Assembly (NCBI GenBank): GCA_944384815.1
Contig: CALWUW010000006.1
Location: 1 to 50,523, forward strand
Origin: an uncultured Clostridia bacterium
Lineage (GTDB): Bacteria > Bacillota > Clostridia > Oscillospirales > Acutalibacteraceae
Direction of reading: 5' to 3'
DNA length: 50,523 bases
The notes beneath the pieces are model-generated. The model ran no database searches. It saw only the letters and a list, made by a program, of their open reading frames with translations, and had not been told where the DNA came from. Positions 1 to 8,127 of the stretch are shown in pieces. Every line of letters starts with the position of its first letter. Within the stretch, counting starts at the first letter, position 1. The position numbers and the translations under genes are program-made.

Positions 1-2
1 AG

Positions 3-365
3 GAAGATATCCGGGCGTTGGAAGAGGAATTGACCACCATCACCGGGATGCTGCGCCTGTGCATCGCAGAAAACGCCGCCAACACCATGACCGAAGAAAC
101 CTACCGTACCACCCACGCCGAACTGTGTAGCCGCTTTGAAGAAACTGAAGCCAAGCTGGCAGCACTGCAAAAACAGCGGGACAAAATGAAGGCGGACGCC
201 ATCACCATCGGCGGCATGATGTTCGAACTGGGTGAGTTGGACACCCTGCCCGTAGTCTTCGACGAAAAACTCTGGCACGGCACTATCGACCACGTCACCG
301 TCCACGCCGACGAGCGAGTGGTGTTCATGTTTAAGGACAGGAAGAATATCGTAACAAGGCTATGA
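3..365 (+). CDS. Large serine recombinase, C-terminal part (5' end outside window)
   Basis: The reading frame is already open at the window edge, so this is the tail of a longer gene. The visible 120 residues show a Glu/Lys-rich coiled-coil stretch (ALEEELTTI, then ETEAKLAALQKQRDKMKAD) followed by a compact end with FDEKLWHGTIDHVTVHADERV and VFMFKDRKN. In large serine recombinases of Bacillota mobile elements a coiled coil precedes just such a C-terminal segment. The N-terminal catalytic serine domain and the DUF4368/zinc region would lie upstream of the window. These enzymes integrate and excise conjugative elements and cassettes. The HEPN gene that follows in the same direction is probably cargo of the same element. 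The family assignment rests on the tail only, so it is good but not certain. Confidence 0.8.
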   Translation, partial: EDIRALEEELTTITGMLRLCIAENAANTMTEETYRTTHAELCSRFEETEAKLAALQKQRDKMKADAITIGGMMFELGELDTLPVVFDEKLWHGTIDHVTVHADERVVFMFKDRKNIVTRL

Positions 366-462
366 AATATTACAGAAACAAGCCCAGGCTGGCAGGGACA
401 ACCCTGCTGACCTGGGTCCATTTTTTGGGGATATCTCGCTTCGGTACAGTTTGATGATCTGC

Positions 463-491
463 TTGTAAAAAAGAAGAAAATCCAATATAAT
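463..491 (+). promoter_or_regulatory. Sigma-A-type promoter for the HEPN gene
   Basis: A -35 box TTGTAA (463-468) and a consensus -10 TATAAT (486-491) are 17 bp apart. They lie about 30 bp before the start codon of the HEPN gene and after the recombinase stop, so the HEPN gene can be transcribed independently of the recombinase. Confidence 0.7.
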
Positions 492-521
492 ATTCCTGTA
501 CCAAGAAAGAAGGTGAATTCC

Positions 522-1949
522 ATGGCTTTTGAATCCATTACATATTCCGGCATATGTAAATATAAGGATATTGACTTCACTTTCATATTTAGTGGTGAGG
601 AGTTGCGATTGGTTCCTCCGGCAGATAAAAGGGAAATCATTCAGACGGACTGGGTACTGACTCCTTTGACGAAAGGTGTATACACAAGAGGGGACCCATT
701 AACCATGGATGAGCCGTATCTAACCGGAAAATGCAATGAAACTGGAACCACTTTCATATTCATAACCAAGCAAGGGGGACATGTTGGAAGCCAAAATTCT
801 GTTTTATTTGTCCCCATTGTAGCCTACATCAGATGTAGGCACGGACGTGACAGTATCGCCAGAATGTCATTTACCAGCCCTGTGATTAATTGTATCCATC
901 CAGTCAATCAAGGCTTTGGCTATGCAATAGATGTGGATAGTTTTAATGAGACGGGAGTATTTACTGTTACAACCCAGAGTTTTGATGAAACTACAACGGA
1001 ATCCCAAACCTTTATGGTTGACAACATACAGGTTTCTGTGGAATTTAGTATTTCCAGAAAGCTAAGCACAAAGTTGAACGAACCACCCATTACTCTCAGC
1101 TCGTCCATGCTTTTTGAATTTGCGCCCACCAATGATTACCGTTTTATTTTTAGGTTGTGGTCTGTTGCAAAACAATTCCTGCAGTATCTTTGCTACAGAA
1201 GAAATATTTTTCTTCCCGAAGTTGCATTGTCTGCGCCTGCGGATGGCGGCAAATATGAGGAATTTGCGACTATGTATGTGCTTAATGAAGCTGGCGATGA
1301 TGAATCGTCTACATTAAAGTCTGGCCGCTATATTCAACAAAAACACCTTGCTGGAACTGAAGGGAAAATCCTGTCAGATATCGCAAGCGGTATGCTCTAC
1401 CTTCGGCACCTCCCTCAGACCTATCAAAGTGGCAGAACCATTGATGCCGCCCGATTTATTATGATTACCGCAGCATTTGAATGGGAATATAAACGCAATT
1501 TCCCGGATGGAGTACCCAAGAAGGAAGCCAGATTAAAGGCAGAAGCTGCTGTAACCGATGAAATTGACGAGAAAATCAAAAGTAGTGCTGGTCAAAAACG
1601 AGAAATCTATAAGTTTCTCAAGCGACTGGTGAAATCAGATAGCCTTGAATCCGAAATAATCCATACTGGTAAAGTGATTGATGACATCATTGGTGTTTTT
1701 GGCAAACACCTGTATCATTTAAACGGGGAGGAACTGAAATATTCCGAAATGGGAAAGCGTCTTTCTTCCCAAAGAAATCACTATGCCCACGGTGATCTCG
1801 ATCAGGAATTTATCGGTCTTTCGCTTCTGGACTTGATGTACATGGAATATGTGCTTTATGCTATTCAGTTGAATTATTATGGCATAGATGAGAAAAACAT
1901 TCGACGGGCCATAAATGATCTATTCCATTTGAATTACGCAATAACATAA
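522..1949 (+). CDS. HEPN-domain protein, ApeA-like (putative anti-phage RNase)
   Basis: The protein has 475 residues. The start at 522 is chosen because AAGGTG lies about 6 bp before it; a GTG at 513 sits inside that ribosome site. The C-terminal third is helical and carries R418-N-H-Y-A-H423, the RNxxxH form of the Rx4-6H motif that marks HEPN ribonucleases. The N-terminal 230 residues are beta-rich and have no obvious catalytic motif. A large N-terminal sensor domain with a C-terminal HEPN domain is the layout of ApeA, an abortive-infection protein; that match is inferred from architecture and motif. HEPN proteins usually cleave RNA when triggered by phage. It has its own promoter, follows a serine recombinase and ends at a strong terminator, like a stand-alone cargo gene. 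No antitoxin or nucleotidyltransferase partner is adjacent. Confidence 0.72.
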   Translation: MAFESITYSGICKYKDIDFTFIFSGEELRLVPPADKREIIQTDWVLTPLTKGVYTRGDPLTMDEPYLTGKCNETGTTFIFITKQGGHVGSQNSVLFVPIVAYIRCRHGRDSIARMSFTSPVINCIHPVNQGFGYAIDVDSFNETGVFTVTTQSFDETTTESQTFMVDNIQVSVEFSISRKLSTKLNEPPITLSSSMLFEFAPTNDYRFIFRLWSVAKQFLQYLCYRRNIFLPEVALSAPADGGKYEEFATMYVLNEAGDDESSTLKSGRYIQQKHLAGTEGKILSDIASGMLYLRHLPQTYQSGRTIDAARFIMITAAFEWEYKRNFPDGVPKKEARLKAEAAVTDEIDEKIKSSAGQKREIYKFLKRLVKSDSLESEIIHTGKVIDDIIGVFGKHLYHLNGEELKYSEMGKRLSSQRNHYAHGDLDQEFIGLSLLDLMYMEYVLYAIQLNYYGIDEKNIRRAINDLFHLNYAIT

Positions 1950-1956
1950 TCGTAAA

Positions 1957-1996
1957 ACCGCCCATGGTCGAGATCTATATCTTAGCCATGGGCGGT
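1957..1996. terminator. Bidirectional terminator between the HEPN gene and the DUF6809-like gene
   Basis: An 11-bp perfect inverted repeat, ACCGCCCATGG (1957-1967) with CCATGGGCGGT (1986-1996), is flanked by a T-run on the plus side (about 1999-2004) and an A-run on the other (1954-1957). It sits between two convergent stop codons and can serve both. Confidence 0.8.
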
Positions 1997-2008
1997 CATT
2001 TTTATTTC

Positions 2009-2326
2009 TCATTTTCCGGTGGCGTTCTCCGTCAGTTCGAGCATCAGCTGCGCTCCCAGTTTCAGTCCAGCGGTAAAGGCGATCCGCTCATACTCGGCGC
2101 ACAGGCACCCAACCTCTCCAACCACCACATCGCTGTCCTTGATCGGCAGCGAGTCCAGGCAGACCCGGAGATTTTTGAACCCTTTCTTCGCCTGGGAACT
2201 GTCCATGTTTTGATACTCCCCATAATGCCACCACAGGGCATCCAGGCATGGCTGTGGGCAGTCCTCCTCAAAAATGATTTTATACTCCCGGACATAAGCC
2301 TGGAGCTGCCGGATGTATTCGTCCAT
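2009..2326 (-). CDS. Small DUF6809-like protein of unknown function
   Basis: The protein has 105 residues. The start at 2326 (MDEYIRQL) follows GGAGG with an 8-bp gap; an upstream GTG at 2341 lies within that ribosome site. It is acidic, soluble and helical, with no signal peptide or membrane segment. The end, AEYERIAFTAGLKLGAQLMLEL, resembles the closing motif (AFxxGFRLGARLMLE) of small Clostridia proteins grouped as DUF6809, which often sit in mobile or accessory DNA. No function is known for that group. It is convergent with the HEPN gene and shares its terminator. The family call is by memory of a short motif and is only moderately sure. Confidence 0.55.
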   Translation of the reverse strand: MDEYIRQLQAYVREYKIIFEEDCPQPCLDALWWHYGEYQNMDSSQAKKGFKNLRVCLDSLPIKDSDVVVGEVGCLCAEYERIAFTAGLKLGAQLMLELTENATGK

Positions 2327-2409
2327 TCCATCACCCTCCACAAAAAGTGTGTGTGATGTTAACTCTGGCGGCGGTAAATTACAAGTAGGTGATCTGCCCG
2401 AATTTTGAC

Positions 2410-2433
2410 TGTCCTTTTTGTCCTTTCTGTCCC
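2410..2433. repeat. Short tandem repeat, TGTCCTTTN, three units
   Basis: Three 9-bp units begin at 2410, 2419 and 2428 (TGTCCTTTT, TGTCCTTTC, TGTCCCATG). They lie in the gene-free stretch 2342-2667, upstream of the DUF6809-like gene. The rest of that stretch holds a minus-strand terminator-like hairpin (2445-2488) and an AT-rich imperfect palindrome (about 2515-2536, arms ATCGTT/AACGAT). No open frame there looks real. Confidence 0.5.
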
Positions 2434-2444
2434 ATGGGTATCAT

Positions 2445-2488
2445 TAAAAAACCGTCCATATCCGGGGTTACTCCCAGCCATGGACGGT
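2445..2488 (-). terminator. Terminator-like hairpin without an obvious upstream gene
   Basis: ACCGTCCAT (2451-2459) pairs with ATGGACGGT (2480-2488). Read on the minus strand it is followed by six U (2445-2450), the form of a Rho-independent terminator. The nearest minus-strand transcript upstream is tRNA-fMet, which already has its own terminator, so it may act on read-through or on an unseen small RNA. Confidence 0.5.
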
Positions 2489-2667
2489 TCTGTGTATATA
2501 GAAAATAATAATTTATCGTTTATATTCTTATAACGATTGTCATTTTACCAACCCCTGTCTTTTCAGACCATGGCCGCATCAAATCCGGGCATACAATTTG
2601 CATATGGCTGGAAATGTTCGAAATATCCCCGGTTTCCTTCCAAAAACATCCCCAGAACGGGAATAAA

Positions 2668-2705
2668 TAAAAAAATACCGTTGTTGAAATTGTATCAACA
2701 ACGGT
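2668..2705 (-). terminator. Terminator of the tRNA-fMet gene
   Basis: An 11-bp perfect inverted repeat, ACCGTTGTTGA (2677-2687) with TCAACAACGGT (2695-2705), lies 8 bp past the tRNA 3' end. On the minus strand it is followed by A then seven U (2669-2676). Confidence 0.85.
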
Positions 2706-2713
2706 AACTGATT

Positions 2714-2790
<77 letters not shown>

Positions 2791-2815
2791 ATATATAACT
2801 TTCAAGTGCTTATTT

Positions 2816-2844
2816 ATTATACCGCAGATCCTTTGAAAATGCAA
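2816..2844 (-). promoter_or_regulatory. Promoter of tRNA-fMet
   Basis: On the minus strand TTGCAT (2839-2844) is followed after 17 bp by a consensus TATAAT (2816-2821), about 25 bp before the mature tRNA 5' end. Confidence 0.8.
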
Positions 2845-2915
2845 GTCTTTTTTTCATTTTCTTTTTTCACAGGCTCTTATCCCCCTTGAATCGGCCAAAT
2901 ACAGCGCTTAAACAG

Positions 2916-2951
2916 AAAAGCGCAGGAAGGAAATGGATTCCCCTCCTGCGC
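2916..2951 (-). terminator. Terminator of the leuA-leuB operon
   Basis: GCGCAGGA (2920-2927 on the plus strand) pairs with TCCTGCGC (2944-2951). Read on the minus strand the hairpin follows the leuB stop by about 57 bp and ends in UUUU. Confidence 0.7.
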
Positions 2952-3008
2952 CCCTGAACCTATACATTACGTATGTTTCGAGCTCTTATTTCGCTTGGGA
3001 AACGCCGG

Positions 3009-4103
3009 TTATCGGGAAGCTTTCAGCGCGTCGCAAACCAGCTGCCCCATCTCGCTGCAGGAAACCTTCCGCACTCCCTGCATTCCCTCTGTGTAAATAT
3101 CCGCCGTGCGGGCTGTCTGCAGCACTTTGGAAACGGCCGCCTCAATGGCTGCCGCCGCCTCCGGCTGATCCAGAGAATATTTCAGCATCATAGCCCCGGA
3201 AAGGATGGTGGCCAACGGATTGGCTTTCCCCGTTCCGGCAATATCCGGCGCGGAACCGTGGATAGGCTCAAAAAGCCCTGCCTTACCGGATCCCAGGCTG
3301 GCACTGGCCAGCATTCCGATACTGCCGCTGATCATGGAAGCTTCGTCGGACAAAATATCGCCGAAAATATTGGAGGTAACGATCACGTCAAATTGCCCCG
3401 GATTTCGCACCAGCTGCATGGCGCAATTATCCACGTACATATTGGTGATCTCCACATCCGGGTATTCCTGCTGACCAATGCGAGCCACTGTAGCTCTCCA
3501 CAGCCGAGAGCTTTCCAGCACATTGGCCTTATCCACGCTGCAAAGCCGTTTTCCTCTTTTTCTGGCCATTTCAAAGGCCACTCTGGCGATTCTTTCCACT
3601 TCCCCAACGGAATACTTTTCCGTATCGTAAGCCGCTTCCTGTCCGTTTTCGGCAGTTCTTCCCCGCTCTCCGAAATAAATGCCGCCGGTCAACTCCCGGA
3701 CCACCATAATATCTAGCTTTTCTCCGATAATATCCGCCCGGAGAGGAGAAGCTTCCCTCAGCTCCGGGAAAATAACCGCCGGGCGCAGATTGGCAAACAG
3801 TCCTAAAGCTTCCCGGATCCCAAGCAAACCTTTTTCCGGGCGTTTGTCTCCGGAAAGGCCGTCCCATTTGGGGCCGCCCACGGCGCCCAGCAGCGTGGAA
3901 TCCGCTGCCTTACAGGCATCTATGGTTTTTTGAGGCAAAGGCGTTCCCACAGCGTCAATAGCACTGCCTCCCAAAAGTTCTTCCTGAAACTCTATGGAAA
4001 ATCCGTAGAGCTCCCCCGCTGTTTCCAGCACGTTTACCGCCTGCTCCACGATCTCCGAACCAATGCCGTCTCCTTTCAGCAGCACCACTTTATACTGGTT
4101 CAT
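3009..4103 (-). CDS. leuB: 3-isopropylmalate dehydrogenase
   Basis: LeuB oxidises and decarboxylates 3-isopropylmalate to 2-oxoisocaproate with NAD+ in leucine synthesis. The 364 residues match the usual length of the cytosolic homodimer. Visible marks are the N-terminal [13 protein letters not shown], the substrate and metal region [14 protein letters not shown], the [13 protein letters not shown] and [14 protein letters not shown] blocks with the metal-binding aspartates, and the NAD-binding [15 protein letters not shown] near residue 280. The start codon overlaps the leuA stop by 4 bp (ATGA), so the two are translationally coupled. The operon lacks leuCD in this window; isopropylmalate isomerase must be encoded elsewhere. 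Confidence 0.97.
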   Translation of the reverse strand: MNQYKVVLLKGDGIGSEIVEQAVNVLETAGELYGFSIEFQEELLGGSAIDAVGTPLPQKTIDACKAADSTLLGAVGGPKWDGLSGDKRPEKGLLGIREALGLFANLRPAVIFPELREASPLRADIIGEKLDIMVVRELTGGIYFGERGRTAENGQEAAYDTEKYSVGEVERIARVAFEMARKRGKRLCSVDKANVLESSRLWRATVARIGQQEYPDVEITNMYVDNCAMQLVRNPGQFDVIVTSNIFGDILSDEASMISGSIGMLASASLGSGKAGLFEPIHGSAPDIAGTGKANPLATILSGAMMLKYSLDQPEAAAAIEAAVSKVLQTARTADIYTEGMQGVRKVSCSEMGQLVCDALKASR

Positions 4104-5818
4104 TTTGCTGTTTCCTCCTTTTCCTTTTGGCTGGTTTCCTTTACAGAACGATTGATAGCACAGATAATACCTTTAATGGAAGCCAGGCTGATGTTGTGAT
4201 CCATGCCCACGCCAAAGACGGTTTTTCCTTCCGGCGTCTTCAGCTGAATGTAGGAAAGCGCCTGTGTGTCCGCTCCGGACCCCACCGCGTGCTCGCTGTA
4301 GGATACAAACAAATAGTCCGTAAGACCTACGGAACGGATGGCGTTAAAGAACGCATCAATGGGGCCGTTGCCTGTGGCGGAAACAGGATGATTCTGATGC
4401 CCGAACCGGAGATTTCCTTCAAAATGCACCACGGTCTGGGTTTCACCGGTATTTTCTTCATACAGCTTATACTGCAGCAGATGATAGGGCTCCTTCACTT
4501 CCAGATATTCCTGCCGGAAGATGCCGAATACTTCTTCCGACTTCAGCTCCCGGCCGGCATGGTCGCAGGCTGCCTTGACCATGGCGCCGAATTCCGGGTG
4601 CATGGCTTTGGGAAGCTCATAGCCAAAATACTGCTGCATAATAAAGGCCGCTCCGCCTTTTCCAGACTGGCTGTTGATCCGGATAATGGGTTCATACTTT
4701 CTTCCCACATCCGCCGGATCAATGGGCAGATAGGGAACCTCCCAGTACGGCGTTCCGCTTTCCTGCATATACCGGACGCCCTTATTGATGGCATCCTGAT
4801 GAGAACCGGAAAACGCCGTGAACACCAGATCTCCCGCGTAAGGATGACGGGGATGCACTGTCATTTTGGTGCAGGATTCGTAGACCTGACGGATATGCCG
4901 GATGTCGCTGAAGTCCAGCCCCGGATCCACACCCTGGGAATACATATTCATGGCCACATTCATAATGTCCGCATTTCCGGTACGCTCTCCGTTTCCGAAC
5001 AGCGTGCCTTCCACACGCTCTGCGCCTGCCAAAAGCCCCAGCTCCGTAGCCGCGGTTCCGCAGCCTCTGTCGTTATGGGGATGCAGGCTGATAATGGCGC
5101 AATCCCGGCTTTTCAAGTGGCGGCAGAAATATTCGATCTGGTCGGCATGGGTATTGGGGGTGGACATCTCCACCGTATTGGGCAGGTTCAGGATCACCCT
5201 ATTTTCGGGAGTGGCTCCCAATGTCTCCAGAACCTTCTGGCAAATCTCCACAGCGTTATCCATTTCTGTTCCGGAAAAGCTTTCCGGAGAATATTCATAC
5301 CGGATGTTGGCGCCGGTCCGTGCGATTTCCTTTTCCGTCAGCTCCCGTACCAGCTTGGCGCCTTCCACGGCAATGTCAATAACGCCCTGCATATCCGTGC
5401 GGAACACCACTTTTCTCTGCAGCGTGGATGTGGAATTATAGAAATGCACGATCACATTCTTGGCGCCGTCGATGGCCTCAAAGGTCTTCTGGATCAGATG
5501 GGGCCGGCACTGCACCAGCACCTGAATGGTCACGTCCTCAGGGATCAGGTCCCGCTCGATCAGCGCCCGGCAGATCTCATATTCCGTTTCCGAAGCGGAA
5601 GGGAATCCAATCTCGATCTCTTTAAAGCCAACATCCACCAAAAGCTGGAAAAATTTCAGTTTCTCTTCCAAATTCATAGGGTCGATCAATGCCTGGTTGC
5701 CGTCCCGAAGATCCACGCTGCACCAAATCGGCGCTTTGGTGATGACCCGATCCGGCCAGGTTCGATCCGGCAGCTTCACCGGCTGAAAGGGGATATATTT
5801 CTTACATCCTTCATACAT
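4100..5818 (-). CDS. leuA: 2-isopropylmalate synthase, long (type 2) form
   Basis: LeuA condenses acetyl-CoA with 2-oxoisovalerate, the first committed step to leucine. At 572 residues it is the long form (LeuA type 2, also found in actinobacteria and fungi). Visible parts are the TIM-barrel opening [13 protein letters not shown], the metal-binding [18 protein letters not shown], the [14 protein letters not shown] loop and, after about residue 430, the C-terminal LeuA allosteric domain ending [20 protein letters not shown], where leucine feedback acts in this family. GGAGG lies 9 bp before the start. Transcription is controlled by the T-box leader immediately upstream, so supply responds to uncharged tRNA-Leu as well as to feedback. 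It overlaps leuB by 4 bp. Confidence 0.97.
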   Translation of the reverse strand: MYEGCKKYIPFQPVKLPDRTWPDRVITKAPIWCSVDLRDGNQALIDPMNLEEKLKFFQLLVDVGFKEIEIGFPSASETEYEICRALIERDLIPEDVTIQVLVQCRPHLIQKTFEAIDGAKNVIVHFYNSTSTLQRKVVFRTDMQGVIDIAVEGAKLVRELTEKEIARTGANIRYEYSPESFSGTEMDNAVEICQKVLETLGATPENRVILNLPNTVEMSTPNTHADQIEYFCRHLKSRDCAIISLHPHNDRGCGTAATELGLLAGAERVEGTLFGNGERTGNADIMNVAMNMYSQGVDPGLDFSDIRHIRQVYESCTKMTVHPRHPYAGDLVFTAFSGSHQDAINKGVRYMQESGTPYWEVPYLPIDPADVGRKYEPIIRINSQSGKGGAAFIMQQYFGYELPKAMHPEFGAMVKAACDHAGRELKSEEVFGIFRQEYLEVKEPYHLLQYKLYEENTGETQTVVHFEGNLRFGHQNHPVSATGNGPIDAFFNAIRSVGLTDYLFVSYSEHAVGSGADTQALSYIQLKTPEGKTVFGVGMDHNISLASIKGIICAINRSVKETSQKEKEETAK

Positions 5819-5880
5819 ATCTCTTCATCCTCCAACGTAAAATTTCCGGAAAAACAAGCGGCTTCCGGCCCGCTGCATAC

Positions 5881-6178
5881 AAAAAAGCCCCGAACGCTCC
5901 TGACGGAACGTTCGGGGCGAATGGATCCATCCGCGGTACCACCCAACTTCAGCGCACAAAAGGCGCCCTTCAGCTTCCTATAAAGCCTTGGCCGTTAACG
6001 CTGCCTCTGCGGCTGCCCCTACCTGATCACTGGGATTTCCTGATCTCCTGATTTCCTGATCTTCTGAATCGGAACAGCGGCTCCGGGATGAGCTATCCAC
6101 ACCAACAAAACCACCGGCTCTCACCTTCCGCCGACTCTCTGAAGCGTTCTGAACGTGTCTTATTCCCTTCATTGCCTT
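5881..6178 (-). ncRNA. T-box riboswitch (tRNA-Leu responsive) upstream of leuA
   Basis: On the minus strand the leader has the hallmarks of a T-box. Stem I carries AGAGAGTCGGCGG and a GGTGAGAGCCGG side; the conserved antiterminator box GGGTGGTACCGCGG lies near 5931-5944; a strong terminator follows (stem arms 5887-5918, U-run 5881-5886). The likely specifier is CTC (Leu) at 6092-6090, in the context TAGCTCATCCCGGAG. Uncharged tRNA-Leu would stabilise the antiterminator and switch on leuA-leuB. Between stem I and the antiterminator there is a run of ATCAGGAR-type repeats (about 6037-6070), which is unusual. The specifier call is by position and by agreement with the gene, not by folding. Confidence 0.92.
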
Positions 6179-6215
6179 TTTTGTATACGCACATCATAAT
6201 GGGGTTAATGGTTTT

Positions 6216-6243
6216 ATTATATTCTTCTCCCCGGGATTGTCAA
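6216..6243 (-). promoter_or_regulatory. Promoter of the leu operon
   Basis: A perfect TTGACA (6238-6243 on the minus strand) and a perfect TATAAT (6216-6221) are 16 bp apart. Transcription would begin near 6209 and run into the T-box, giving strong initiation that is controlled by attenuation. Confidence 0.88.
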
Positions 6244-6367
6244 GCGGGAAGAAAAATTTTTTGCCGGACTCCTTCTCTTTCAAGGGAAAAACCAGTAAAA
6301 ATAATTTACAAATCGTAACTATATATAAATATATAACAAATTGTATAACAAAATATGTAGAATCCTC

Positions 6368-6480
6368 GCGTATCTGAAATACCTTGCATACCTTAAATCC
6401 CATGAACGCCCTGTAATCCCTGTACAACTTGTACGCCCTATACGCCTTAAGCAGACTTGCAGGCTTAGCAGATCTAGCAG
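6368..6480. repeat. Degenerate short-repeat spacer
   Basis: The spacer between the leu promoter and the UPF0340 gene is built of loosely repeated words about 8-10 bp long: first ATACCTTGC / ATACCTTAAA, then TGTAATCCC / TGTACAAC / TGTACGCCC / TATACGCC, then GCAGACTTG / GCAGGCTTA / GCAGATCTA / GCAGG. No gene or terminator is visible in it. Similar spacers recur across the core part of the window with different words. Confidence 0.5.
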
Positions 6481-6494
6481 GTTCCCCGGCTTCT

Positions 6495-7064
6495 TTACAT
6501 CAGTTCCGGATCATACACCGCCCGCTGTCCGCCTGTAAAGGGGGGACGGGTTCTGGCACACAGCAGCCCCGCTTCCCCGATTTTGGAAATGGAAAGCCGA
6601 ACCGGCACCGCTACTCTTTGCAAGTGCATTCCGATCAGCGTTCCTCCAATATCCATTCCGGCAGCGGCTTCCACTTCCTCCACCAAAACCGGCTTTTGAA
6701 ATGCCTGGTAGGCAGCCGTAGCGAAGGAGCCTCCCGCCTTGGGCTGAGGAATGGCGTTGACGCGTTTCAGCCTGTGCGCTTTGTATGCCTCTTCTTCCAC
6801 CACCAGCGCCCGGTTCAGATGTTCGCAACACTGGGCCGCCAGGTATAAGCCCTTTTCCTTCACCGCTTTTTCAATGCCTGCAAACACGGCCTGGGCCAAT
6901 TCCAGGCTGGAACCGGTGCCGATCTTTTCTCCGCCGATCTCGCTGGAGGAACAGCCCACCACGAAAAGATCTCCCGGCTGGGTATACGCCTGCTGCAGCA
7001 ATTCCCGGGCCGCCGCTTCTCCCTGCTTTTTCAGTTCCTCAAGCCATTCCAGATTCTTCTCCAT
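6495..7064 (-). CDS. ywlG: UPF0340 (DUF436, YwlG-like) protein
   Basis: The protein has 189 residues and matches the TIGR01440/UPF0340 family by length and by the blocks VVGCSSSEIGGEKIGTGSS (about residues 36-54), QCCEHLNRALVVEEE and the C-terminal GMDIGGTLIGMHLQRVAVP. The fold is related to acyl-CoA/thioesterase-like alpha-beta sandwiches, but no biochemical role is established. It is cytosolic with no membrane segment. It lies 36 bp after the histidine phosphatase gene on the same strand and is probably co-transcribed with it. The ribosome site (AAAGG) is weak. No terminator is apparent after it. Confidence 0.9.
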   Translation of the reverse strand: MEKNLEWLEELKKQGEAAARELLQQAYTQPGDLFVVGCSSSEIGGEKIGTGSSLELAQAVFAGIEKAVKEKGLYLAAQCCEHLNRALVVEEEAYKAHRLKRVNAIPQPKAGGSFATAAYQAFQKPVLVEEVEAAAGMDIGGTLIGMHLQRVAVPVRLSISKIGEAGLLCARTRPPFTGGQRAVYDPELM

Positions 7065-7100
7065 TTTGAACTCGACCTTTCTTTTCCGCTGTTTTCGGAG

Positions 7101-7805
7101 TTATTCCTGTTCGCCTGTTCCGTAAGCCCGTTCCGCCGCCTCTCTGGCCAGCTGGATCACGATTTTTTCCGGATCGTTTTCTTTTTGTTCCGCTTGGGGG
7201 ATCTGAGCGAAAACCTCTACCTTCTGGGCCCGCATCCAAAGATCCGGCATAATTCGAAGAGAATACCCGCTGCCGCTCTCCGTCATCCAGTCGTAAAAAC
7301 CGGCCTGGGGCAAGCCGTAGGCCGCCAAGATGGTCATAATAACCCCGCCATGGGTCACCAGCACCGCATCTCGTTTTCCACTTTTCACCAATTCCGTCAC
7401 CAAAGCTTCAAAGCTCTGGCATACCCGGCTCATAAAGGCCCCGCTGCTTTCCCCACCGGGAGGAGAAACCGCGGCTCCTCCTTCCATCCAGCTGGCAAAA
7501 GACGAATCTTCCGCTGCGATTTCCTCAGCGGTTTTCCCTTCCCAGGCTCCGAAATCACATTCCCGGAAGTCCTCCCAGATTTCGCCTTTGGCCTCCGGAT
7601 ATAAAATCGCCAATGTCTGCCGGCAGCGCAGCAGGGGACTGGTAAAATACACCTGGGCTTTGGGATATCCTCCCGTACGCCGGAGCTGCTCCAGCTTTTT
7701 TCTTCCTTCCGGGGAAAGGGGGGAATCCGTTCGCCCCACATAACGCCCTTCCTGGCTGCCTTTGCACACTCCGTGCCGAATCAAATGAATCACATAGGAT
7801 TGCAT
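7101..7805 (-). CDS. Histidine phosphatase family protein (CobC/PhoE-like)
   Basis: The 234-residue form starting at 7805 (MQSYVIHLIRHG) is chosen because AAGGAGA lies just upstream; the frame stays open for another 58 codons but those look non-coding. It has the catalytic LIRHG near residue 7, then GRYVGRTDSPLSPEG, typical of alpha-ribazole phosphatase (CobC) and related small-metabolite phosphatases, the ECDFGAWEG block, and the second histidine in VTHGGVIMTIL. The C-terminal 45 residues are a charged helical extension (MRAQKVEVFAQIPQAEQKEND) not needed for catalysis. No cobalamin genes are nearby, so the substrate is unknown. It is the first gene of a small operon with the UPF0340 gene and is divergent from the XRE regulator. 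Confidence 0.88.
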   Translation of the reverse strand: MQSYVIHLIRHGVCKGSQEGRYVGRTDSPLSPEGRKKLEQLRRTGGYPKAQVYFTSPLLRCRQTLAILYPEAKGEIWEDFRECDFGAWEGKTAEEIAAEDSSFASWMEGGAAVSPPGGESSGAFMSRVCQSFEALVTELVKSGKRDAVLVTHGGVIMTILAAYGLPQAGFYDWMTESGSGYSLRIMPDLWMRAQKVEVFAQIPQAEQKENDPEKIVIQLAREAAERAYGTGEQE

Positions 7806-7895
7806 ATCGTTCTCCTTCCTTTTTTCAGCCGCTTTCGGCTGTGCCGCTCTGCCGGGATCTCCACATAAGCGGCGCCAAGCCCATAGCATTCCGGT

Positions 7896-7948
7896 TTCTT
7901 CGGTTTGTCTGCTTTCTTCGCTTTCTTCGTATCCTCCGCTTCCTCCGC
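7896..7948. repeat. Degenerate TTTCTTCGC/TCCTCCGC short repeats
   Basis: In the 5' region of the phosphatase gene the plus strand reads as repeats of about 9 bp: TTTCTTCGG, TTTGTCTGC, TTTCTTCGC, TTTCTTCGT, ATCCTCCGC, TTCCTCCGC. It lies between the divergent phosphatase and XRE promoters. Confidence 0.5.
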
Positions 7949-7992
7949 AACACATTGCGGTTTTCACCGGTTTCGCCACAGTATCTAGCGGC

Positions 7993-8021
7993 TTTACAAA
8001 ACGTTATAACTGTATTATACT
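7993..8021 (+). promoter_or_regulatory. Promoter of the XRE regulator gene, with GTTATAAC palindrome
   Basis: TTTACA (7993-7998) and TATACT (8016-8021) are 17 bp apart. The spacer contains a perfect palindrome GTTATAAC (8003-8010) that would be well placed for autoregulation or for control of the divergent phosphatase operon. That last point is inference. Confidence 0.6.
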
Positions 8022-8127
8022 TTACGATATGTTGATCTGTTTTTTCGCCAAAATGGAACAGAAACAGACAAAGTTCCGGGTAGAAAAGGATGGAAGCAGA
8101 GGGAGCTTCCTGCTGGAGGGGTTTGCT

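Noticed and set aside
4127-5983. Long open frame on the plus strand opposite leuA (over 600 codons).
   Set aside because: It mirrors a clear leuA gene and its T-box; the translation is rich in His/Gln/Arg with no family features, as expected for an antisense frame in GC-rich DNA.
7806-7979. N-terminal extension of the histidine phosphatase.
   Set aside because: The extra residues are low complexity, come from the short-repeat tract, and the canonical LIRHG start follows a good ribosome site at 7805.
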